A DNA stretch of 64,000 bases from Meridianimarinicoccus marinus (GTDB taxonomy: Bacteria; Pseudomonadota; Alphaproteobacteria; Rhodobacterales; Rhodobacteraceae): positions 42,619-106,618 of the forward strand of contig NZ_JBFBVU010000013.1 of NCBI RefSeq assembly GCF_040689105.1, written 5' to 3'. How positions within the stretch are numbered: the first letter of the stretch is position 1; the number at the start of each line of letters is the position of its first letter. Of this stretch, positions 57,960-64,000 are shown in pieces. The notes under the pieces are model-generated. The model saw only the letters and a list, made by a program, of their open reading frames with translations, was not told where the DNA came from and searched no databases. The position numbers and the translations under genes are program-made.

Positions 57960-58943
57960 ATGAAAGTTCATATCCTCGACGATTGGTTCGATACGCTGCG
58001 GGCCCTGCCCTGTTTCCGCAAACTGAACGGCCACGACGTCACTGTTTGGACAGATCATGTCGAGGATATCGACACCCTGGCTGCAAGGCTGTCCGGTGCC
58101 GAGGCTTTGGTGCTGTTTCGCGAGCGGACTAAGGTCACTCGCGCGCTGCTGGAGCGCCTGCCCCGTCTACGGCTGATCAGTCAGCGCAGCGTCTACCCGC
58201 ATGTGGACGTCCCGGCCTGCACCGAAAACCGCGTACTGCTCTGCTCCAACATGCATGCCGGCACACCCTCCTATGCGGCGGCGGAGTTGACCTGGGCCTT
58301 GATCCTGGCGGCGATGCGCCAAATCCCGGCGCAGATGGCCTCGGTCAAGTCCGGGACATGGCAGATGGGCGTGGGAAAGACACTGCGCGGGCGGCGGATC
58401 GGGCTTTATGGCTACGGGCGTATTGCCCAGGCAGTTGCGCGATACGCGCAGGCCTTTGGAATGGAGGTCGTCTGGTGGGCCTCGGACGACGGTCGTGCCA
58501 GGGCGCACGCCAATGGAGAGACGATTGCAGAAAACCGTGAGGCGTTCTTCGCGACCTGTGACGTGGTCTCGGTGCACGTCCGACTGAAGCCCGAAACCCG
58601 GGGGATCATCACCGCTGTGGATTTCGCGGCAATGCGTTCCGATGCTGTCTTCGTCAACACCTCGCGCGCCGGGTTGATCGCGCCGGGTGCGCTGAAGAAA
58701 GCCCTCGACGAGGGGCGTCCGGGCACGGCTGCGATCGATGTGTTCGACAGCGAACCCCTGACTGATCCCAACGATCCGCTCCTCTCCCATTCCCGCCTGA
58801 TCGCGACGCCGCATATCGGTTTTGTTACCGAGGACGAATTCGATCTGCAGTTCGCCGACATCTTCGACCAGGTCAACGCTTATGCCGAAAGCGCGCCAAT
58901 CCACATGATCAACCCCGAGGTCTGGGATACTCAGCGGCGCTGA
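57960..58943 (+). CDS. D-isomer-specific 2-hydroxyacid dehydrogenase
   Basis: 327 residues. The NAD-binding domain carries G-L-Y-G-Y-G-R-I-A near 148-156. The catalytic triad is in place: R236 (N-T-S-R-A-G), E265 (D-S-E-P-L) and H285 (T-P-H-I-G). The ATG has AAGGAA upstream. It should reduce a 2-keto acid or oxidise a D-2-hydroxy acid derived from the imported tricarboxylate. Its last 13 bases overlap the convergent LysR gene. Confidence 0.88.
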   Translation: MKVHILDDWFDTLRALPCFRKLNGHDVTVWTDHVEDIDTLAARLSGAEALVLFRERTKVTRALLERLPRLRLISQRSVYPHVDVPACTENRVLLCSNMHAGTPSYAAAELTWALILAAMRQIPAQMASVKSGTWQMGVGKTLRGRRIGLYGYGRIAQAVARYAQAFGMEVVWWASDDGRARAHANGETIAENREAFFATCDVVSVHVRLKPETRGIITAVDFAAMRSDAVFVNTSRAGLIAPGALKKALDEGRPGTAAIDVFDSEPLTDPNDPLLSHSRLIATPHIGFVTEDEFDLQFADIFDQVNAYAESAPIHMINPEVWDTQRR

Positions 58944-59851
58944 TCCAGGCTCTCCGCGTTCCGCACCGCTTCGCGGAACGCGATCACGGCCGGTCTGTCG
59001 GCCTGCCCGATCCGGGTCAACAGACCGACCGGCCGCGCAATTCCCGGTGCCGGCAAATGACAATGGACAATACGATCCACGTATCCTTCGGTAATTGCCG
59101 ATTGCGGAAGAATGCCGATCCCGCTCCCGGCCGAGACCAGTTCCAGCATCGTGCTGGTGCGCTGGACCTCATAGGTCCAGAAGTGGCCCAACCGTGCCCT
59201 TGCCATGGCGTCGTCAATGAGTATCCGGTTGCCGGTTCCCCGTGCTGGCAAGATCAGCGGCTGATGGGCAAGATCCTTCCAGCCGATCGTATCGGCTTCC
59301 CCCAAACCGTGGCCCGCCGGAACGGCCAGCACCATCGGTTCGTCGAACAGCGGTTCGAACGCGGCCCCAGGCTCTCCGACCGGAACCGAGCAGATTCCGA
59401 AATCTGCATCCCCCTGCGCAACAGCCTGGGCGACTTCGGTGGCTGTCATGTCGAGAAACCGGATCCGGGCGGCATTCCCGGCTTCCCGGAAGTAGCGGAT
59501 TGCTTTCGGCAACAACCGCTCCACCACCGTCGGAATGATGGCGATGGTCACGACCGCATTGCGTTGGTGTTCCAGCGCCACGCTTTCATCGCGCAATGCC
59601 AAAGTGGTCTCGCGCACGTCGTCGAGGATGGCTTCCGCCCGCGCTTTCAGCCGCTTGGCCGCCAGCGTCGGCTTGACTGCCCGGGTTGTCCTCTCGAACA
59701 GCTCGGACCCGAGGGCTGTCTCCAGCTTCTGGATCCGACGCGTGATGGCCGATTGGGACAGGCCGAGGTCGGTGCTCGCCGTGTGGAAGGAGCCGCTCTC
59801 CAGAACCGCCAAAAAGGCTTCCAGATCGCCAAAATCAAAACTGATGCGCAT
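58931..59851 (-). CDS. LysR-family transcriptional regulator
   Basis: 306 residues. The N-terminal helix-turn-helix is standard: F-L-A-V-L-E-S-G-S-F-H-T-A-S, L-G-L-S-Q-S-A-I-T-R-R-I-Q-K-L-E. The C-terminal two-lobed co-inducer domain follows. It is transcribed away from tcuA, the usual layout for the TcuR regulator of tricarballylate genes, so it probably activates tcuAB in response to tricarballylate or citrate-like acids. Confidence 0.88.
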   Translation of the reverse strand: MRISFDFGDLEAFLAVLESGSFHTASTDLGLSQSAITRRIQKLETALGSELFERTTRAVKPTLAAKRLKARAEAILDDVRETTLALRDESVALEHQRNAVVTIAIIPTVVERLLPKAIRYFREAGNAARIRFLDMTATEVAQAVAQGDADFGICSVPVGEPGAAFEPLFDEPMVLAVPAGHGLGEADTIGWKDLAHQPLILPARGTGNRILIDDAMARARLGHFWTYEVQRTSTMLELVSAGSGIGILPQSAITEGYVDRIVHCHLPAPGIARPVGLLTRIGQADRPAVIAFREAVRNAESLDQRR

Positions 59852-59930
59852 AACGCAATAATCATCCTAAATCCGTCATTGGTCAAATTAAAACGCGCCT
59901 GCTACGCAGATCGCAGGAAGGGAAAAGACC
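59852..59930. promoter_or_regulatory. Divergent promoter region between lysR-type gene and tcuA
   Basis: 79 bases, the most AT-rich short stretch in this part (around 59851-59892). It must contain both promoters and the LysR-type binding site. I see AT-rich half-sites (CAATAATCATC and CAAATTAAAA) but no clear T-N11-A palindrome. AGGAAGGG serves tcuA. Confidence 0.4.
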
Positions 59931-61316
59931 ATGAACAGCCAATATGACATTGCGGTGATCGGCGGCGGCAACGCGGCGCTTTGCGCAGCCATGACAGCGG
60001 CAGAGGCCGGCGCGCGAGTGCTGATCCTCGAAACCGCGCCAAAACCCTACCGGGGCGGCAACTCGCGCCACACGCGCAATTTCCGCTGCATGCATTCCGG
60101 TCCACTCGGGCCCTTGGTGGAGGACTACAGCGAGGAAGAGTATTTCTCCGATCTGCTCAAAGTGACCGGAGGCAAGACAGACGAACACCTCGCGCGCCTC
60201 GCCATCCGCACGTCCGAGGAATGCCTTCCTTGGATGGAGGCACACGGGGTGCGATTCCAGCCGTCGCTCTCCGGCACACTGTCCTTGGCGCGCACCAATG
60301 CCTTCTTCATGGGCGGTGGAAAGAGCCTTGTGAATGCCTATTACCGCGCCGCGGAACGTCTCGGCGTCGACGTGATCTACGATGCCAATGTCACCCATCT
60401 GGAACTTGAAGGGGACCGGATCACACACGTCGAGTACACCCATGACGGGCAGGATCACCAGATCGAGCCCAGGGCGGTGATTGTCGCCTCCGGCGGGTTC
60501 CAGGCCGATACGGATTGGCTTACGCGGGCCTGGGGCGATCCGGCGAGAAATTTCCTGATCCGCGGAACGCCCTACAACCGGGGTGCCGTGCTGGCAGACC
60601 TCTTGGCCCAGGGTGTGAGCCAGGTCGGCGACCCGACCCAGTGCCACGCCGTCGCAATCGATGGCCGGGCGCCCAAATTCGACGGCGGCATCGTCACCCG
60701 GCTTGACTGCGTGCCCTTCTCCATCGTCGTCAACAAGCACGCCGAACGATTCTATGACGAGGGCGAGGATGTCTGGCCGAAGCGCTACGCGATCTGGGGC
60801 CGGTTGGTCGCCAATCAGCCCGACCAGGTGGGATATGTGATCATCGACGCGAAATCCCTGGAACTCTTCATGCCTTCGGTCTTTCCACCGCTCAAGGCGG
60901 ACACGCTGGAAGACCTGGCAGTCCAGATGGACCTGCCGCCGGACAAACTGCGCGCGACGGTTGAGAACTTCAACACCGCCTGCGGCGATACCTCCGCCTT
61001 CCATCCGACGGAACTGGACGGCGTGGCAACGCGCGGCATCGCACCGCCGAAAACCAACTGGGCCCGCCCGATCACCGAGCCGCCCTTCTATGGCTATTCG
61101 CTGCGCACCGGCGTGACCTTCACCTATCTCGGGCTGAAGGTCGACGAGAACGCCCAGTGCTCAACCGCCAATGGCCCGATCCGCAATCTCTGGGCCGCTG
61201 GAGAAACCATGGCGGGTTCAATCCTGGGCCAAGGCTATCTCGCCGGATTCGGCATGACCATCGGAACCGTCTTCGGACGCATTGCAGGACGGGAGGCCTC
61301 GAACCATGTCGCTTGA
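59931..61316 (+). CDS. tcuA: FAD-dependent tricarballylate dehydrogenase
   Basis: 461 residues of the fumarate reductase/succinate dehydrogenase flavoprotein fold. The FAD motif is I-A-V-I-G-G-G-N-A-A near residues 6-15, then R-G-G-N-S-R-H-T-R-N-F-R near 40-51, and a C-terminal G-Q-G-Y-L-A-G-F-G-M-T. G-G-N-S-x-H-T-x-N is characteristic of TcuA. It would oxidise tricarballylate to cis-aconitate, passing electrons to TcuB. The next gene starts within its last codons. Confidence 0.87.
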   Translation: MNSQYDIAVIGGGNAALCAAMTAAEAGARVLILETAPKPYRGGNSRHTRNFRCMHSGPLGPLVEDYSEEEYFSDLLKVTGGKTDEHLARLAIRTSEECLPWMEAHGVRFQPSLSGTLSLARTNAFFMGGGKSLVNAYYRAAERLGVDVIYDANVTHLELEGDRITHVEYTHDGQDHQIEPRAVIVASGGFQADTDWLTRAWGDPARNFLIRGTPYNRGAVLADLLAQGVSQVGDPTQCHAVAIDGRAPKFDGGIVTRLDCVPFSIVVNKHAERFYDEGEDVWPKRYAIWGRLVANQPDQVGYVIIDAKSLELFMPSVFPPLKADTLEDLAVQMDLPPDKLRATVENFNTACGDTSAFHPTELDGVATRGIAPPKTNWARPITEPPFYGYSLRTGVTFTYLGLKVDENAQCSTANGPIRNLWAAGETMAGSILGQGYLAGFGMTIGTVFGRIAGREASNHVA

Positions 61317-62418
61317 TCTCATTCAGGAAGCCCGCCGTCAGGCGGAAGTCTGCAACGCTTGCCGCTATTGCGAGGGCTATTGCTCGGTCTTCCCGGCGTT
61401 GCACCAGGAGCGTTTCTTTTCCGACGGGAACCTCACCCAGCTCGCCAATCTTTGCCACAATTGCCGCGGCTGTTATTACGCCTGTCAATATACCGCGCCG
61501 CACGAGTTCGACCTGAACCTTCCCAAGGCCCTGGCAGAAGTCCGCCGGGAGAGTTGGGAGAACCATGCCTGGCCTGCCCCGGTCGCACGCTTGTTCCAGG
61601 CCAACGGCACGTTGATTGCCGCCGCCTGCGTTCTGGGCTTTGCACTGCTGTTCCTGGCCATTCGGGCGATTGGCTCGGCCGGGGGCGAGGGCTTCTACGC
61701 CGCTCTCTCACACAATGCAATGGTGGCCATTTTTGCTCCGGCCTTCCTTTTCCCGCTCGCAAGCCTTGCCATGAGCCTGCGCCGCTACTGGAACACGGTC
61801 GGCGGCGAACGTATCCGCCTGTCGCATTTTACAGCTGCATTCGGCATGGTCGCGAAGATGAAGGACCTTGCCGCAGGACATGGCGACGGCTGCAATTTCG
61901 AGGAAGAGGACCGCTTCTCTCAATCTCGACGGTATGCGCACCAGTTGGTGATGTACGGGTTCCTGCTCTGCTTCGCGGCTACGAGCGCGGGTACCGTCCT
62001 GCACTATGTCTTCGACCTGCACGCGCCCTACGGCCTCTTTTCGCTGCCGAAGCTCCTTGGGATCCCTGGTGGCCTGATGCTGGCTTGGGGCACCGCCTGG
62101 ATGGCAAAGCTCAAGATTGCGGCGGATCGCCATGTCGGGGATCAATCCGCATGGGGTGGAGAGATGGGGTTCATCCTGCTGCTTTGCGTGGTCGCGGTCA
62201 GCGGGCTTGCGCTTTACGTCCTGGGCAGTACCGCGGTGATGCCACTCCTGCTCGCCCTACACCTCGGCGCCGTCCTGACTTTTTTCCTGCTCACACCCTT
62301 TACCAAGATGGCACACGGTTTCTATCGCCTTGCCGCCCTGGTCAGGGATGCACAGCGCGTGCAGGCGCGTGGCGCAACTGTCCCGAAGCGGGCCCAGCAG
62401 GCCAGCGCGAGATCATGA
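61306..62418 (+). CDS. tcuB: Tricarballylate utilisation iron-sulfur/membrane protein
   Basis: 370 residues. Two Cys clusters at the N-terminus (C-N-A-C-R-Y-C-E-G-Y-C near 18-28 and C-H-N-C-R-G-C-Y-Y-A-C near 50-60) should bind two 4Fe-4S centres. From about residue 100 on there are six membrane helices with His residues suited to haem b. This is the layout of TcuB/CitB, which reoxidises TcuA and feeds electrons to the quinone pool. The ATG at 61306 overlaps tcuA by 11 bases. Confidence 0.88.
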   Translation: MSLDLIQEARRQAEVCNACRYCEGYCSVFPALHQERFFSDGNLTQLANLCHNCRGCYYACQYTAPHEFDLNLPKALAEVRRESWENHAWPAPVARLFQANGTLIAAACVLGFALLFLAIRAIGSAGGEGFYAALSHNAMVAIFAPAFLFPLASLAMSLRRYWNTVGGERIRLSHFTAAFGMVAKMKDLAAGHGDGCNFEEEDRFSQSRRYAHQLVMYGFLLCFAATSAGTVLHYVFDLHAPYGLFSLPKLLGIPGGLMLAWGTAWMAKLKIAADRHVGDQSAWGGEMGFILLLCVVAVSGLALYVLGSTAVMPLLLALHLGAVLTFFLLTPFTKMAHGFYRLAALVRDAQRVQARGATVPKRAQQASARS

Positions 62419-62488
62419 TGAGGGTGAAACCGGATCGCGGTCAGGTGGTGCGTGCTACGACGTGCGGCGGTCAAAGTTGAAGGTTGAG

Positions 62489-63517
62489 ATGCCGCGCCTT
62501 CGCCCGCTTGCGGCGACGCTCGCGATTGCGTGCCTGGGGGTCACCATCTTTTCCTTGGCCGGCCTGCCGCTGCCCTTTCTGCTTGGGCCGATGTTCGCGT
62601 GCCTTGGCTTCGCCCTGCTCGGCGCCAGGCTGCAAGGGCCCGGTGTCATCGGCACCATGTTCCGGACAGTTCTGGGAGTCGCCGCCGGATCGGCGATTTC
62701 ACCCGATGTCGTGACCCAGATTCCGGACATGTTGCGTTCGCTTGCGCTGGTTCCCGTCTTCGTCGGGATCATCGCGCTGACGGCCTACCCGCTGCTGCAT
62801 TCCCTCTTCGGCTACGACCGGGTGACGAGCTACTACGGCGCCATGCCCGGCGGCTTTCAGGATATGGTGGTCTACGGCGAAGAAGCCGAGGCCAACATGC
62901 GGGTGCTTTCGCTTATCCACGCGACACGGGTTCTGCTGTTGGTGAGTATTGCGCCGCTCGCGCTCAGCCAGATCTGGGGGGTAGACCTGTCTGCCCGCCC
63001 CGGCGTGCCGGCCGGTGACATTCCGGCTCGGGAAATCGCTCTGATGGTCGCTGCCGGACTTGGTGGCTGGCTGATCGCCAAACGCCTTGGCGTCTTCGGC
63101 GCCTCGATCATCGGACCCCTTGTGGTCACGGGGTGCCTTTCGCTTCTGGGTCTCATCACGCATCGCCCGCCTGCCGAGATGATCTGGGCGGCGCAATTCT
63201 TCATCGGTCTTGGTGTCGGCACGCGTTATGCGGGTGTGTCGCTGCTGGAACTACGCCGCACGATCCTCGCCGCGGTCACAAATGGCCTGCTGCTTGCGGC
63301 TGTCAGCGGCATCTTCATCGCAGGCGTTGCAAGGCTCGGGATTGCCCCGGGTCTGGATGCTTTTCTGGCATTCCTGCCGGGCGGACAAGGCGAGATGGTT
63401 GTGCTTTCAATCGTCGCGGGTGCCGACCTGACCTATGTCGTGCTCCATCACATCTTCCGCCTCGTTCTCGTGATAACCTGCGCGCCGGTGGTGATCAAAC
63501 TATTCCGAAGACAATAG
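62489..63517 (+). CDS. AbrB-family membrane protein
   Basis: 342 residues, about ten membrane helices in two repeats. Family marks: G-P-M-F-A-C-L-G near residue 30, S-Y-Y-G-A-M-P-G-G-F-Q-D-M near 110-122 and F-L-P-G-G-Q-G-E-M near 290-298, the two repeated A-x-x-P-G-G/L-P-G-G segments of AbrB ('putative ammonia monooxygenase') proteins. The ATG at 62489 follows AAGGTTGAG. It is 70 bases after tcuB, so it may be co-transcribed. Family members are thought to be transporters or regulators; function here is unknown. Confidence 0.82.
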   Translation: MPRLRPLAATLAIACLGVTIFSLAGLPLPFLLGPMFACLGFALLGARLQGPGVIGTMFRTVLGVAAGSAISPDVVTQIPDMLRSLALVPVFVGIIALTAYPLLHSLFGYDRVTSYYGAMPGGFQDMVVYGEEAEANMRVLSLIHATRVLLLVSIAPLALSQIWGVDLSARPGVPAGDIPAREIALMVAAGLGGWLIAKRLGVFGASIIGPLVVTGCLSLLGLITHRPPAEMIWAAQFFIGLGVGTRYAGVSLLELRRTILAAVTNGLLLAAVSGIFIAGVARLGIAPGLDAFLAFLPGGQGEMVVLSIVAGADLTYVVLHHIFRLVLVITCAPVVIKLFRRQ

Positions 63518-64000
63518 GACCCGCTGGCCCGGTCTTCCGGCGTCTCTTCCACGATCCGCAGCATCGCGGCCGCGCTCCAGCAGCGGCGACAGTAGCAACT
63601 GACGGCGACAGACGACCGTGGGTGGCCTTGGGTTGCATCCCCGATATCCAGGCCGTCAGAGCAGATTTTTTTAGCCCTTTCAAGCAGTTCTTCTCAGCCC
63701 GCTGGACCGCCCTCCCCCTTGTCGCCGACTTCGATAAGTGGCTGCACACCAGGCGCTGTTGGGTCTCGGCGCTGGAACGGTGAGACAATGTCAACGACCA
63801 ATGGCGGGGAATTGATCCTTCTGCCGTTCTGACCTACGCCCCATTTTCTCGTCCGATTTGAAGTTGGGTCCGTCCCGACCTGCACTGCTCCCCAACCTTG
63901 GACCGCCGGAGGCTGGACTTTTCCGGCTGTCTCACGATGACGGGCTGGTGACGCCATCGGGATAATGCATGGCAATCGGGACTTTGTATCCGATCGCGCT
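63518..64000. other. Stretch without a recognisable gene
   Basis: 483 bases with only short open frames and no ribosome site of quality. Codon pattern looks degenerate, and a T-run (63662-63673) follows weak pairing sequence, which might end the tcu operon. A minus-strand frame (63694-63975) reads protein-like for about 90 residues but matches nothing I know. It may be mobile-element debris at the window edge. Confidence 0.4.

Noticed and set aside
63694..63975. Minus-strand 93-codon frame as a real gene
   Set aside because: No ribosome site, no recognised family, and it sits in a stretch that looks like debris at the window edge.
1..64000. CRISPR arrays, tRNA or rRNA genes
   Set aside because: I found no regularly spaced repeats of the right size and no recognisable tRNA or rRNA sequence.

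Overview
The window comes from the GC-rich genome of an alphaproteobacterium, most likely a marine Rhodobacterales (Roseobacter-type) species. This is inferred from high G+C third positions, GGAGG-type ribosome sites, many ATGA gene overlaps, and the mix of ABC and TTT solute importers, sugar-acid dehydratases and FadR-type regulators. There is no rRNA, tRNA or CRISPR array that I can see.

Region 1 (1-11165) is a sugar/sugar-acid uptake and catabolism locus. It starts with the tail of a FadR-type regulator and a GH88/105 unsaturated glycuronyl hydrolase, then a divergent SDR dehydrogenase. A long plus-strand operon follows: an AraFGH-like ABC importer, a mutarotase-like protein, a CaiD/CaiB-like pair (crotonase plus class III CoA-transferase), a D-galactonate dehydratase with all DgoD catalytic residues, and an M24 peptidase-family protein.

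Region 2 (11178-19727) has two divergent operons. The minus strand encodes a complete-looking non-phosphorylative pentose route: a XylB-like sugar dehydrogenase, an RraA-family aldolase candidate, a FadR regulator and an IlvD/Edd pentonate dehydratase. The plus strand encodes a four-gene GtsABC/MalK-type sugar importer. A 12-bp direct repeat with 21-bp period lies between them.

Region 3 (19950-47960) is the highlight: about 28 kb on the minus strand, 21 tightly overlapping genes encoding an extracellular contractile injection system (eCIS; Afp/PVC/MAC-like phage-tail device). Transcription order is: Afp16-like terminator protein (DUF4255), a carboxypeptidase-regulatory-fold protein, sheath 1, tube 1, sheath 2, tube 2, DUF5908, LysM adaptor, late-control-D hub, gpV spike, a hypothetical, PAAR tip, gp25, baseplate J, a propeller-fused Afp12-like protein, a propeller/collagen-repeat protein, a related protein with a helix-hairpin-helix end, tape measure protein, AAA ATPase, a short linker/adaptor protein, and a 1264-residue candidate effector ending in a nuclease-like domain. 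No classical tail fibre and no lysis gene are seen.

Region 4 (48000-50420) is a scarred junction just upstream of the eCIS promoter. It holds remnants of IS110, IS3 and IS66 transposase genes around one intact cupin gene.

Region 5 (50424-63517) is a tricarboxylate uptake and degradation locus: TctD/TctE two-component system, TctC binding protein, a fused TctA-TctB permease, a PrpF/GalD-type isomerase, a universal stress protein, a 61-aa protein, a D-2-hydroxyacid dehydrogenase, a LysR regulator, TcuA and TcuB (tricarballylate oxidation) and an AbrB-type membrane protein. The last 480 bases hold no gene I can recognise.
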